DNA from: Alteriqipengyuania bathyomarina_B
GTDB lineage: Bacteria; Pseudomonadota; Alphaproteobacteria; Sphingomonadales; Sphingomonadaceae
Assembly: GCF_038594605.1 (NCBI RefSeq)
Contig: NZ_JBCFZM010000001.1
Location: 1,116,001-1,180,000 of the forward strand
Direction: 5' to 3'
Length of the DNA: 64,000 nt
The notes beneath the pieces are model-generated. The model saw only the letters and a program-made list of their open reading frames with translations. It was not told where the DNA came from and ran no database searches. Position 1 is the first letter of the stretch. The number at the start of each line of letters is the position of its first letter. Positions 7,975 through 16,679 of this stretch are shown here, piece after piece. The position numbers and the translations under genes are program-made.

Positions 7975-10214
7975 CAGAAGGCCTGGCCGAGCGAGACGTA
8001 AACGGCGACGAAGCTGTCGCCCGGGCGCGGCGTGACCGGGAATGCGACGTCGAGGCGCAGCGGCCCGAAGCCGGTCAGATAGCGCACGCCGACGCCCGCA
8101 CCGATGCGGATATCGTCGAAGTCGGGATATTCCTCGGTCCCGACCGAGCCTGCATCGACGAAGGGCACAACCTGCACCGCACCGTCGAACAGCGGCGTCG
8201 GGATGCGCGCTTCGGCGGAGAGTTCGACCAGCGAGCGCCCGCCGATCGGATCGCCCGATTCATCGCGCGGGCCAATCTCGCGGTAGCCGTAGCCGCGCAC
8301 CGATCCGCCACCACCCGCAAAGAAGCGCCGCGAAGGTGCGATATTGTCGAGCGAAGCGCCGTTGATCGAGCCGAGCCCGACGCGCCCGGCCAGGATCGGG
8401 CCGTTGTCGCCGATCTGGCGATAATAGGACGCATCGACCTCGTTGCGCACATAGAAGCTCTGCACGCCCTTTGTGGACGAAACCTCGGGCGAAGCGCGTA
8501 CGCCGACGCGGAAACCGCTGGTCGGATTGAGGAGATCGTCGCTTGTATCGATCTGGGCATAGCCCGGCAGCGCAGCGACGAAATAGGCCTGCCGCGCCGG
8601 TGGGTCGGGATCGGTGCTGTCGCTGTTGTCGATGTCGAAGGCCAGCCGCTCGTCTGATGCGACCAGTTCGAACCCGATCGACCAGCTGAAGGGCTTCTGG
8701 AACAACAGCGTCGATAGCTGTTCGTAGGTGCCGATAAAGCCCGCCGTGTCGGCCGCAAACGCGCGGTTGTCGAGCGAGCTGGCAAAGGCGTCGAGCGTCA
8801 GGATACGGTCGCGCCCGCCGAAATTGCTCTTGCGGAAGGTGACGCCCAGCAACTGCTCTTGCGTGCCCGCAACGCCGCGAACCCGCAACGCGCCCTCGGG
8901 CGGGAAGAGGTTGCGATGTTCCCAGCTGCCGGCGAGCCGGAACCCTTCTTCGGTGCCGTAACCGATCGCGCCCGTAATCGTGCGCAGCTTCGCCTCGGTG
9001 AGGCCGACATTCATGTTGACCACGCCCGGCTTGCCATCCGTAGGAGCCTCGTCTTCGACCGGCGTGATCGTGACCGAGGAAACCAGGCCGGTCGCGATGA
9101 TTGCGCGGCGCAGGTCCAGCTCGAGGTCGCGCTGATAGAGGTCGCCGGGCTCGAACCGGGCGATCGACGCGAGATGATCGCTGGAGAGGAAGCCCGGCTT
9201 GTCGGAAACGACGCTGCCGAACACATATTGCCCGTTGGGGCGCACCGGCATGGTCAGATCGCCCTCTGTCCGGGCATAATCGATCAGCAACTCGGGCCCG
9301 TCGATCTCCGCGAAGGGGAAGCCGGTATTGCCCAGCGCGGTGTCCAGGTCGCCGCGTTCGCGAAGGATGTCGTAACTGTCGACCGGATCGCCCGGATAGA
9401 GATCGAACGCGCGGCGCAGATTTTGCGAATCCGGGGCCTGCGCCAGGTCGCCGAGGTCGATCTCGCCGAAGCGGAAACGCTCGCCCGGCAGGATGTTGAA
9501 ACGCACCTGCGGCCGCTCGTCGGACCCGTCGATCAGGTTCGGCCCGACCTCGCGGATGACCTCGCCATCGTAGTAGCCATAAGCGCGCAGTAGGCGATTG
9601 AGAATCTCCTGATCCTCGCGCGCGCGCGCGCCGAGCTGGCCGACATTGGCTTCCGTATCGCCATAGGCCTCGATCGAAGAGAGCATGGCGAATTGCTCGA
9701 CGAACTCGCCCTGCTGCGGGAAAGCCCCCGTCTCCGAAGGGAAGGCGAGCGCCAGCTGCTCGGTCAGGTCGATCACGACCGGATCGATCAACAGCGGGCC
9801 GGATTCGAGCGGGTTGGCATTGGCGAAATCCGCAGACCCGTCGTCCTCGACCTGCTCGACCGGCGTCAGTTCGAGGGGATCGGGCCAGTCGAGCGTCAGG
9901 CCGGGCAATTCGGCCAGCGGGCTCTCGGGCCCCAATTCGATGGTTTCGCCCTCGAACGGGTCGGGCCCGTCGATCGGAGAGGGTTCCTCGGGCGGCACGC
10001 CATCGGCGGCCCAGCCCTCGGGATCGTCGAGCGCCTCGTCCGGAATCAGCGCTTCGAGTTCGGCATTCGCGTCGCGGTCTTGCGCAAGCGCAAGGCCGGG
10101 CTGGCTTACCAGAGCCACTGCAAGCGCGGACAGGCAGACGCGGCAGGCGATCTTACCGGCTGACTGCGAGAGCCTTGTCGCCGGAGCCCGCAGCAGATGC
10201 TGGCTCGTCTCCAC
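7974..10214 (-). CDS. tamA: TamA, BamA/Omp85-family outer-membrane protein
   Basis: An Omp85 barrel that partners TamB. Seen: a signal peptide (RVCLSALAVALVSQPGLALA before QDRD), an unusually acidic and proline-rich stretch of about 75 residues, POTRA-like domains, then a 16-strand-type barrel ending LDVAFPVTPRPGDS...VYVSLGQAF with the C-terminal Phe expected of outer-membrane proteins. The start is uncertain: GTG at 10214 (used here, 746 residues) or ATG at 10238. Both overlap the end of bpt, by about 60 to 86 bases, because the signal peptide coding region begins inside bpt. The frame is open up to 10430, but that stretch is the bpt gene read in another frame. It ends coupled to tamB. Confidence 0.9.
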   Translation of the reverse strand: METSQHLLRAPATRLSQSAGKIACRVCLSALAVALVSQPGLALAQDRDANAELEALIPDEALDDPEGWAADGVPPEEPSPIDGPDPFEGETIELGPESPLAELPGLTLDWPDPLELTPVEQVEDDGSADFANANPLESGPLLIDPVVIDLTEQLALAFPSETGAFPQQGEFVEQFAMLSSIEAYGDTEANVGQLGARAREDQEILNRLLRAYGYYDGEVIREVGPNLIDGSDERPQVRFNILPGERFRFGEIDLGDLAQAPDSQNLRRAFDLYPGDPVDSYDILRERGDLDTALGNTGFPFAEIDGPELLIDYARTEGDLTMPVRPNGQYVFGSVVSDKPGFLSSDHLASIARFEPGDLYQRDLELDLRRAIIATGLVSSVTITPVEDEAPTDGKPGVVNMNVGLTEAKLRTITGAIGYGTEEGFRLAGSWEHRNLFPPEGALRVRGVAGTQEQLLGVTFRKSNFGGRDRILTLDAFASSLDNRAFAADTAGFIGTYEQLSTLLFQKPFSWSIGFELVASDERLAFDIDNSDSTDPDPPARQAYFVAALPGYAQIDTSDDLLNPTSGFRVGVRASPEVSSTKGVQSFYVRNEVDASYYRQIGDNGPILAGRVGLGSINGASLDNIAPSRRFFAGGGGSVRGYGYREIGPRDESGDPIGGRSLVELSAEARIPTPLFDGAVQVVPFVDAGSVGTEEYPDFDDIRIGAGVGVRYLTGFGPLRLDVAFPVTPRPGDSFVAVYVSLGQAF

Positions 10215-10980
10215 GCACGGCGGCCTGGATGAGAGCATCCTGCTCTTCGGTCCCGAGGCGCCGCCATCCGCGCGGGCCGAGCCGTTCGAGCGGGCGGTAG
10301 CGGATTTTGTACTGCATACGCGCGGAGCCTTCGACCCAGTATCCGAGATAGACGTAAGGGAGGCCTTCTTCAGCAGCGCGCTGGATGTGATCGAGAATGA
10401 TGAAGTTCCCAAGTCCGGAACGCACCTCAATATCGGGGTCGTAGAAGCTGTATATCATCGACAGCCCGTCGCCCTGGCGGTCGGTGAGACACGCCCCCAC
10501 AAGACGCCCAACAGACCCATCGTCCGTTGGTTCCCTGTATTCAACGACATAGCTCGACACGGGCGTATGCTCTACCATATCGGCATAGTCCACCTCATCC
10601 ATTCGCGTCATCCCCCCTTCGGGATGCCGCTTGGCGAGGTAACTGCGCAGCAACTCGAATTGCTCGGGCGTCGCCCATGGCCGGCATTCGTTGATCACGA
10701 GATCGCGGTTGCGCTTGAGGATCCGCTTCTGCGCCTTGGAGGGCGCGAATTCCGAAGTGACCACCCGGACCGACACACAGGCCTGGCAATCCACGCAACT
10801 GGGCCGATACGCGACCGTCTGGCTGCGGCGAAAACCGATCCGGCCCAGTGCCTCATTCAGGTGGTCCGCATGCGGGCCTTTCAGCTCCGTGAAGACCTTT
10901 CGCTCCGTCCGGCCCGCCAGATAGGGGCACGGCGCGGGGCTGGTGACAAAGAAGCGCGGAAAGCGAACGGGTGCTGTCAC
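10153..10980 (-). CDS. bpt: Aspartate/glutamate leucyltransferase (bacterial protein transferase)
   Basis: Transfers leucine from leucyl-tRNA to the N-terminus of proteins beginning with Asp or Glu, marking them for ClpS-ClpAP degradation. Seen: APCPYLAGRTERKVFTEL near the N-terminus and the Cys-rich PSCVDCQACVSVRV block around residue 60, both diagnostic of the ATE/Bpt family. The C-terminal half has the N-acetyltransferase-like core (SMIYSFYDPD, GLGNFIILDHI, YLGYWVEGSARMQYK). At 275 residues it is full length. It is the first gene of the bpt-tamA-tamB run, and its 3' end overlaps the tamA start region. Confidence 0.95.
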   Translation of the reverse strand: MTAPVRFPRFFVTSPAPCPYLAGRTERKVFTELKGPHADHLNEALGRIGFRRSQTVAYRPSCVDCQACVSVRVVTSEFAPSKAQKRILKRNRDLVINECRPWATPEQFELLRSYLAKRHPEGGMTRMDEVDYADMVEHTPVSSYVVEYREPTDDGSVGRLVGACLTDRQGDGLSMIYSFYDPDIEVRSGLGNFIILDHIQRAAEEGLPYVYLGYWVEGSARMQYKIRYRPLERLGPRGWRRLGTEEQDALIQAAVRGDEPASAAGSGDKALAVSR

Positions 10981-11106
10981 GGCTCTACTTTTCGCTCCTG
11001 TCGAACGGTTGGATCGTCTGGTCGGCTGATGGATCAGGGTATGCCCGACCCATCGCCATCACAAAAGGGTCTTAACCACGAAGTAGGGTTAACCAGAGCT
11101 TATTTT

Positions 11107-11118
11107 GCACAATTGTGC
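11107..11118. repeat. Perfect 12-base palindrome GCACAATTGTGC
   Basis: The palindrome lies 24 bases past the ilvA stop and 127 bases upstream of the bpt start. It could be an operator for bpt or the stem of a small hairpin, but no U-tract follows on either strand. The half-sites recur in the opposite arrangement at 14314-14328. Confidence 0.3.
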
Positions 11119-11142
11119 CGCAGCTCCCCTTATTCCGACAGC

Positions 11143-12381
11143 TCATTCCAGCTCGATCGTGTGCACCTTGTAGCCCGCGTTTTTCATGTCGGCGACCAGC
11201 GCATCGACCTGGCTGCGGTTGCGCGCCTCGCATTCGATATCGGTAATCAGGCCCTTCGCCGGGAGCTTGGTGAACACCCGCTGATGGTAGACCTCGATGA
11301 TGTTGACGCCGTGCTGTTCGAACAGGCTCGCCAGCTTGTGGAGCGACCCCGGCTGATCCTTGAGCGCGATCCGCAGCCGCGCCAGCCGCCCCTCGCGCGC
11401 CAGATCGCGCAGCAGAACGGTCGCAAGCAGACGCGAATCAATGTTGCCACCGCACAAAGGCAGGCCGATCTTCTTGCCCGCGAACTTTTCCTTGTTGGAG
11501 AGCACGGCGGCAAGACCCGCCGCGCCCGCGCCCTCGACCACGGTCTTCTCGATCTGCAGCAGCAGCGCGACCGAGCGTTCCAGATCGGGCTCGCCCACCA
11601 GCAGGATCTCGTCGACCCGTTCCTTGATGATCGCGCGGGTAAAGGTGCCCGGCTCCTTCACCGCGATACCTTCTGCCAGTGTGTCGCCGCCCAGCGGCAG
11701 GTCGTTACCGGTTAGCGCGGAATGCATCGAAGGGAACAGCTCTGCCTCCACCCCGACGATGCGCATGTCGGGCTTCAGCGCGCGGGCGACCGTGGACATC
11801 CCGCTGATGAGCCCGCCGCCGCCGATCGGCACCACCATGCAATCGAGCTCCGGCTGGTCTTCGAGCATTTCGAGCGCAACCGTGCCCGCCCCCGCAGCCA
11901 CATCCGGGTCGTCGAACGGATGGACGAAGGTCAGCCCGCCCTCCTCCTCCAGCGCGCGCGCATGCGCGTAGGCGTCGTCGAAGGTCTCGCCGTGCAGGAC
12001 GACATTGCCGCCCACCGCCTCGGTCTGCATCACCTTCACCGCGGGCGTGGTGCTTGGCATGACGATCGTCACCGGCACGCCCAGGCGGGTGCCGTGATAG
12101 GACAGACCCTGGCTATGATTGCCCGCCGAGGCCGCGATCACGCCGCGCGCCCGCTGCTCGTCGCTCAGCAGAAGCAGAGCGTTGAGCGCGCCACGTTCCT
12201 TGTAAGCGGCGGTGAACTGCAGGTTCTCGAACTTGAGCCAGACCTCCGCCCCGGTAATCTGCGAAAGTGTTTTCGAATGCAGCGTCGGCGTATGAACTAC
12301 CGCATCGCGAATGCGATCATGCGCGGCGCGCACGTGATCGATGGTCAGCAGGGAAAGCGGGTCTTTGGCCGGGTCTGTCAT
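11143..12381 (-). CDS. ilvA: Threonine ammonia-lyase (threonine dehydratase) with ACT domain
   Basis: PLP enzyme that deaminates threonine to 2-oxobutanoate, the entry to isoleucine synthesis or threonine breakdown. In the 412-residue form starting MTDPAKDPLS: the fold type II lysine is K61 in AAYKERGALNAL, the phosphate-binding loop is GGGG at 187-190, SAGNHSQG is near residue 88, and a C-terminal ACT domain covers about 335-412 (ALKDQPGSLHKLASLF). A single ACT domain is typical of the shorter forms rather than the two-domain E. coli IlvA. The frame extends to 12474, but the ATG at 12381 starts the conserved region. It is transcribed divergently from the amidohydrolase. Confidence 0.93.
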   Translation of the reverse strand: MTDPAKDPLSLLTIDHVRAAHDRIRDAVVHTPTLHSKTLSQITGAEVWLKFENLQFTAAYKERGALNALLLLSDEQRARGVIAASAGNHSQGLSYHGTRLGVPVTIVMPSTTPAVKVMQTEAVGGNVVLHGETFDDAYAHARALEEEGGLTFVHPFDDPDVAAGAGTVALEMLEDQPELDCMVVPIGGGGLISGMSTVARALKPDMRIVGVEAELFPSMHSALTGNDLPLGGDTLAEGIAVKEPGTFTRAIIKERVDEILLVGEPDLERSVALLLQIEKTVVEGAGAAGLAAVLSNKEKFAGKKIGLPLCGGNIDSRLLATVLLRDLAREGRLARLRIALKDQPGSLHKLASLFEQHGVNIIEVYHQRVFTKLPAKGLITDIECEARNRSQVDALVADMKNAGYKVHTIELE

Positions 12382-12542
12382 GGGCGGGAGACCTATCGCC
12401 GCTTGCCCGTCCCCGCAATAAAAGGTCGCTTGCAGGCGTAAAACTTGTGCCTTGCAGCCGAACGCCGCCACCATTGGCAGCTTCGCGCGTTCGCGTTACG
12501 CCCCGAAACGAAACATTCGTTGAAAGAAGTCGAACCCATTTG

Positions 12543-14213
12543 ATGAAGCTTCCCGCATTCAAAAGCGCCCTGCTGTGCGCCGCATTCCTTGCTGTCGCGC
12601 ACGGCCCTGCGCATGCCGATGTCCTGATCGACAATGTCGAGGGCCTGCGGATCGACGAGGATGGCGATCTCGACCGGTTTACAGGCCTGTGGCTGGAGGA
12701 TGACGGCACGATCATCGAGGTGCTCGACAAGCGCGACAAGCGGCCCGAGCGGCCCGACTTCCTCGCCGACATGAAGGGCCAGATCATCGTGCCCGGAATG
12801 ATCGATGCGCACCTGCACGTCATGGGGCTCGGCTTCGGCGCGCTGACAATCGACCTGTCGGAGACCGGTTCGCTCGACGAAGCGCTGGCGCTGATCGCGC
12901 AATTCGCGCGCGAGAACCCCGGCCGGCCGTGGATTCTGGGGCGCGGCTGGAACCAGGAAAAGTGGGGCCTTGGTCGTTTCCCCACCGCCCAAGAGCTGGA
13001 CCGCGCGGTCAGCGACCGGCCAGTCGCGCTCGAACGGGTGGACGGGCATGCGACCTGGGCCAACAGCCTCGCGCTGGAGGCTGCGGGCGTGACCGCCGAG
13101 ACCGAAAGCCCGGCCGGTGGCCGCATCGAACGCGGGGCCGATGGCGTGCCAAGCGGCGTGTTCGTCGACGCGGCGAGCAGCCTGATCGACAAGGTCGTCC
13201 CCGAACCGCGCCCACTCGATCGCGATGTTGCTCTACAAGAGGCGCAGAGACTCCTGCTTTCACAGGGCATCACCGCCGCTGCCGACATGGGCACCACGCT
13301 AGCCGACTGGCAGACTTTTCGCCGCGCGGGCGACACGAACCAACTGCGCATCCGCATAATGGCTTATGCGGCGGGTATCGATGCGATGGAGATTATCGGC
13401 GGGACCGGGCCGACGCCCTGGCTCTACGAGGATCGCCTGCGTCTGAACGGCGTGAAGCTCTATCTCGACGGCGCGCTCGGCTCGCGCGGGGCGTGGCTCA
13501 AGGCGCCCTATTCCGACGATCCAGGCAATAGCGGCCTGCCGCTGCTGAGCGAGGCCCAGCTGCGCAACCTGATGAGCCGCGCGGCGATGGAGAACTATCA
13601 GGTCGCGGTCCACGCGATCGGCGACGCTGCCAATGCCGAAGCGCTCTCCGCGATCGAGGAATTGTCGGAAAGCTATCGCGGCGACCGCCGCTGGCGGGTC
13701 GAGCATGCCCAGATCGTGTCGCCGGAGGATATCCGGCGATTCGGAGAGCACGGCATCATCGCCTCGGTCCAGCCGGTCCACCAGACTTCGGATCGGCTGA
13801 TGGCCGAAGCGCGGCTGGGGCCGGCGCGCCTCGAAGGCACTTACGCCTGGGACGCCCTGGAAGAAGCAGGCGCGCGGCTCGCGCTGGGGTCCGATGCGCC
13901 GGTCGAATCGCCCAACCCCTTCATCGGGATGGCAGTCGCGATGACGCGCGTCGACGGTGATGGAATGCCTCCGGGAGGCTGGATGCCACAAGAGCGCCTG
14001 TCGCGCATGGATGCGTGGCGCGGATTTACCAGCGATGCCGCCTTTGCAGGCTTTGCCGAAGGCCGCTTCGGTCGTCTGGTGAAAGGAGAGCGCGCCGATT
14101 TCATCGTGATCGACCGGGATATCTCGCGCGCAAGGCCCGAAGCGATACGCGAGACGCAGGTCCTCGAAACCTGGGTGGGCGGGAAGCAAGTCTACCGGCG
14201 CGAAGACCGCTGA
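12543..14213 (+). CDS. Secreted amidohydrolase, family 3 (YtcJ-like)
   Basis: A 556-residue metal-dependent hydrolase of the amidohydrolase superfamily, expected in the periplasm. The ATG at 12543 gives a clear signal peptide (KSALLCAAFLAVAHGPAHA before DVLID). The metal-binding HxH is H90/H92 in GMIDAHLHVMG. Further family marks are LYLDGALGSRGAWL, VAVHAIGDAAN, the EHAQIV strand and LGSDAPVESPNPF, which carries the catalytic Asp. YtcJ-like proteins act on N-acyl or formamide-type substrates, but the substrate cannot be read here. It is transcribed divergently from ilvA over a 161-base gap; no partner gene follows closely. Confidence 0.88.
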   Translation: MKLPAFKSALLCAAFLAVAHGPAHADVLIDNVEGLRIDEDGDLDRFTGLWLEDDGTIIEVLDKRDKRPERPDFLADMKGQIIVPGMIDAHLHVMGLGFGALTIDLSETGSLDEALALIAQFARENPGRPWILGRGWNQEKWGLGRFPTAQELDRAVSDRPVALERVDGHATWANSLALEAAGVTAETESPAGGRIERGADGVPSGVFVDAASSLIDKVVPEPRPLDRDVALQEAQRLLLSQGITAAADMGTTLADWQTFRRAGDTNQLRIRIMAYAAGIDAMEIIGGTGPTPWLYEDRLRLNGVKLYLDGALGSRGAWLKAPYSDDPGNSGLPLLSEAQLRNLMSRAAMENYQVAVHAIGDAANAEALSAIEELSESYRGDRRWRVEHAQIVSPEDIRRFGEHGIIASVQPVHQTSDRLMAEARLGPARLEGTYAWDALEEAGARLALGSDAPVESPNPFIGMAVAMTRVDGDGMPPGGWMPQERLSRMDAWRGFTSDAAFAGFAEGRFGRLVKGERADFIVIDRDISRARPEAIRETQVLETWVGGKQVYRREDR

Positions 14214-14527
14214 CCGCCTTTACACGGTGATCCTCCCGATCGACGAGCGGGGTAATAAAATCTTAACCAACGCCATCTAGGCGGCAGTCGAGCGACCGAG
14301 ATCCGATTAGAATTTGTGCGTTGCACAATGCCTGGGTTTTGATAGTATGCAGCTGTTCAGTCGACACAATTCGCTGCTCGAACGGATAGCGTTGCTCAAC
14401 GGCAACAGCCTGCTCTGTCGTTGAAAAAGTGTAGATTTTGGGTTGCAATCGCCCGCGAATGAAACCATTACCAAGCTCGATCGTATATAGAATACATTCG
14501 AGATTATCCCGCAAGGAGACGTACGTT
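14214..14527. other. 314-base intergenic region ahead of the small secreted protein
   Basis: No coding sequence is evident. The stretch is visibly richer in A/T than its surroundings, notably 14225-14290 and 14400-14520. It contains an inverted repeat TTGTGC-GTT-GCACAA at 14314-14328 and a TATAGAAT element near 14492 that could be a -10 sequence, though no good -35 is found 17 bases before it. A long leader and promoter region for the gene at 14528 is the likeliest reading. Confidence 0.45.
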
Positions 14528-14758
14528 ATGAAGATTCGCACTATGGCTGCTGCCGCTGCCGCACTCTCGCTGGTCGCAGCTCCGGCCGTCGCCGAAGTCA
14601 GCTTCGACCGCGCCTCGGCTCCCATCGAGAGCGAAGATGAGCTTGCCGGTAGCGGTGGTGCCATCCTCGGCGTCCTCGGCGTTAGCCTGCTTGTCACCGG
14701 CGTTCTCGTCGCGACCGACGTGATCGGCGGCGACGACGAAGAAGGCGTCAGCCCCTAA
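14528..14758 (+). CDS. Small exported protein with one transmembrane helix and acidic tail
   Basis: 76 residues, family not recognised. A signal peptide (KIRTMAAAAAALSLVAAPAVA) is followed by a short polar segment (EVSFDRASAPIESEDELAG), a Gly-rich hydrophobic helix (GAILGVLGVSLLVTGVLVAT) and an acidic end (GGDDEEGVSP). AAGGAG lies 9 bases before the ATG, and a strong terminator follows 26 bases after the stop, so this is a complete single-gene transcript. Such small proteins are common in Erythrobacteraceae; their role is unknown. The long A/T-rich leader suggests its own regulation. Confidence 0.75.
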   Translation: MKIRTMAAAAAALSLVAAPAVAEVSFDRASAPIESEDELAGSGGAILGVLGVSLLVTGVLVATDVIGGDDEEGVSP

Positions 14759-14784
14759 GTCCATCGCGACTTACCAGTTAGAAG

Positions 14785-14813
14785 AAAGGGCCTCCTTCCG
14801 GGGCCCTTTTTTT
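14785..14813 (+). terminator. Rho-independent terminator of the small exported protein
   Basis: AAAGGGCC (14785-14792) pairs with GGCCCTTT (14802-14809), with a 9-base loop, and runs into seven consecutive T. Confidence 0.9.
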
Positions 14814-14962
14814 ATGCTTGTAGCGCAGGCTCGCTGCTGGGCTTATTCTCGCAGCGGAAAATTGGCGAGTATGCGGAGCGGGTGAGCGCGACCGTAATGG
14901 TGCTCGGCATGTCGATGCCTTCGGTCACGCGGTGAACGGTCTGGGCCAATGCTCGAAGGAAA

Positions 14963-14987
14963 GCGCCGCCCGTCGGGTAAGCGGCGC
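14963..14987 (-). terminator. Probable terminator of the tat operon
   Basis: Read on the minus strand, GCGCCGC and GCGGCGC form a 7-base-pair hairpin 21 bases after the tatC stop, followed by TTTCCTT. The rest of the gap to the preceding terminator (14814-14962) shows no convincing gene. Confidence 0.6.
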
Positions 14988-15007
14988 ATCCGATCGGCGA
15001 GTAACCT

Positions 15008-15814
15008 TCAGGTACTTTCGCGCGCCTCGCGGTCTTCGCTTTCGCCCTTGTCGTCCCGAGAGCCTTCACGCCGCTCCAGGATCAACATAAGCAGCAGCGA
15101 CCCTTCGAAGAGCAGGTAAAGCGGAGCTGCGAGGATCAGTTGCGAGCCCGGATCGGGCGGCGTGACGACGGCCGCGACACCAACCACCCCGACGATCACG
15201 TAGCGGCGAATCTTGGACAGCGACTTGCGGGACACGATCCCTGCGCGCTCGAGAAGCAACAGCAACACTGGCAGCAGAAAGCTGATCCCGAAAGCGAGAA
15301 TGAACTGCATCACCAGGCTCAGGTATTCGCCCGCGCTGGGCAGTGCCTCGATCGGCAAGCCGCCTGCCTCGCCCTGGAAGCCGAGGAAGAAGCGAAACGC
15401 AGTCGGCATGACCACAAAATAGGCAAGACACGCACCCGCGGTAAACAGGAGCGGCGTTGCAAGCAGAAACGGCAGGAAGGCTTTTTTCTCTCGCGCATAG
15501 AGCCCCGGCGCGACGAACGCCCACAACTGGTTCGCGATAAACGGAAAGCTTACGCAGAAAGCCGCGAACAGCGCGACCTTTAGTTCGACGAAGAAGACCT
15601 CGTAAAGCTTGGTATAGACGAGCCGCCCCTGCCCGGGAGGGAAGGCTTCCGCCAGTGGCCGGGCCAGAAAGGCGAGGATCTGGTCGGCGAAGTAGAAACA
15701 GACGCCGAAAGCGATAGCCAGCACCAGGACCGACCGAAGCAGTCGCCCCCGCAGTTCCACCAGATGCTCCATCAGCGGAGCCTGCGTTTCGTCGATATCG
15801 CGCAGAATGCCCAT
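15008..15814 (-). CDS. tatC: TatC, twin-arginine translocase core subunit
   Basis: Inner-membrane receptor for twin-arginine signal peptides; with TatB it recognises folded precursors and with TatA it forms the export pore. The 268 residues show the family start MEHLVELRGRLLRS, the conserved YTKLYEVFFVELKVALFAAF loop and helix, and FVAPGLYAREKKAFLPF. A later segment, VTPPDPGSQL, precedes the last helices. Six hydrophobic helices are visible, and the C-terminus is charged (ERREGSRDDKGESEDREAREST). It is last in tatA-tatB-tatC, two bases after the tatB stop. Confidence 0.97.
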   Translation of the reverse strand: MGILRDIDETQAPLMEHLVELRGRLLRSVLVLAIAFGVCFYFADQILAFLARPLAEAFPPGQGRLVYTKLYEVFFVELKVALFAAFCVSFPFIANQLWAFVAPGLYAREKKAFLPFLLATPLLFTAGACLAYFVVMPTAFRFFLGFQGEAGGLPIEALPSAGEYLSLVMQFILAFGISFLLPVLLLLLERAGIVSRKSLSKIRRYVIVGVVGVAAVVTPPDPGSQLILAAPLYLLFEGSLLLMLILERREGSRDDKGESEDREAREST

Positions 15815-15816
15815 GC

Positions 15817-16293
15817 TCAGGCCTTCCGGTCCTTCGCCGCCTGTTGATCGTGGAGCGGCAGCTGCGGTTCGTTCGCGGTGCTCTCCACCTCGCCATCGGT
15901 GTCTGTGTCAGGAGGGCTACCCTGCCCGCTCACACGCGCTTCCGCCGAAGCGGAGGCAGGTGCGGCACCATCGGAGGGCACCGGATCGTCCTTCGCGGGA
16001 TCGTGCTCTTGCGTAATGTCGCCCTCCTTCACAGGAGGAGGCAGGGGCGTCATCTCATCGGGATGATCGCGCATGATCTGCGCGTTCCGCTCCTTCCATT
16101 TCTTCTCCATCTCCTCGATCTCGGCCTCGCGCACCATGGCGTCGATCCCGGCGCGAAAATGGCTGGAGACGCGCCGCATCTGTCCGATCCAGCGGCCTGC
16201 GGTACGCATGGCGAGCGGCAGATCCTTCGGCCCGATGGCGAGGATCGCGACAATCGCGATGACCAGAATCTCGGGGGCTCCGATATTGAACAT
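15817..16293 (-). CDS. tatB: TatB, twin-arginine translocase subunit
   Basis: Partner of TatC in the Tat receptor complex. 158 residues: a short N-terminal helix (PEILVIAIVAILAIGPKDLP) with the Gly-Pro hinge, an amphipathic helix (AMRTAGRWIGQMRRVSSHF), an acidic helical part (EIEEMEKKWKERNAQIMRD), and a long disordered Pro/Ala/Asp-rich tail. It sits between tatA and tatC in one operon. Confidence 0.95.
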   Translation of the reverse strand: MFNIGAPEILVIAIVAILAIGPKDLPLAMRTAGRWIGQMRRVSSHFRAGIDAMVREAEIEEMEKKWKERNAQIMRDHPDEMTPLPPPVKEGDITQEHDPAKDDPVPSDGAAPASASAEARVSGQGSPPDTDTDGEVESTANEPQLPLHDQQAAKDRKA

Positions 16294-16316
16294 GGGCTTG
16301 GCGAGCCCCTTTCAGA

Positions 16317-16601
16317 TCAGGAGGTGCGGTCGCTTGTCTGGCCCGGAGCCGGGGCGGGCGTCGGTGCGGGCGTGTTCTCGTTGACGGTTTCGCCGGCGGG
16401 CTTGGCTTCGTGGGCCGGGCCTTCGATGCGCGGCGCAGGCTCGCCCGGCTTCTTGTCGTCTTCGTCGCTGAGGCCTTTCTTGAAGCTGTTCACACCCTTG
16501 CCGAAATCGCCCATCATCTCCGAAATGCGTCCGCGCCCGAAAAGCACGAGCACGACGAGCGCGACGATGAGAATTTGCCAGATACCGATTTGACCGAACA
16601 T
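16317..16601 (-). CDS. tatA: TatA, twin-arginine translocase pore subunit
   Basis: 94 residues. An N-terminal membrane helix (IWQILIVALVVLVLFGRGRI) ends in the FGRG hinge. The amphipathic helix ISEMMGDFGKGVNSFKKGL is typical of TatA, and a Pro/Ala-rich tail follows. It is the first tat gene, 78 bases after the scpB stop and 23 bases before tatB, so the tat genes may be co-transcribed with the scp genes or have their own promoter in that gap. Confidence 0.95.
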   Translation of the reverse strand: MFGQIGIWQILIVALVVLVLFGRGRISEMMGDFGKGVNSFKKGLSDEDDKKPGEPAPRIEGPAHEAKPAGETVNENTPAPTPAPAPGQTSDRTS

Positions 16602-16679
16602 AAGTGCCTCTGTGTGATCCGACCCTCCCTATAGGGACTGCGGAGCGCGACTTCCAGCGAAGAGCGATGGCTCGACGCA

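Noticed and set aside
14812..15069. Minus-strand frame of 85 codons after tatC
   Set aside because: It starts inside tatC and runs through the hairpin terminator at 14963-14987; the protein has no recognisable features.
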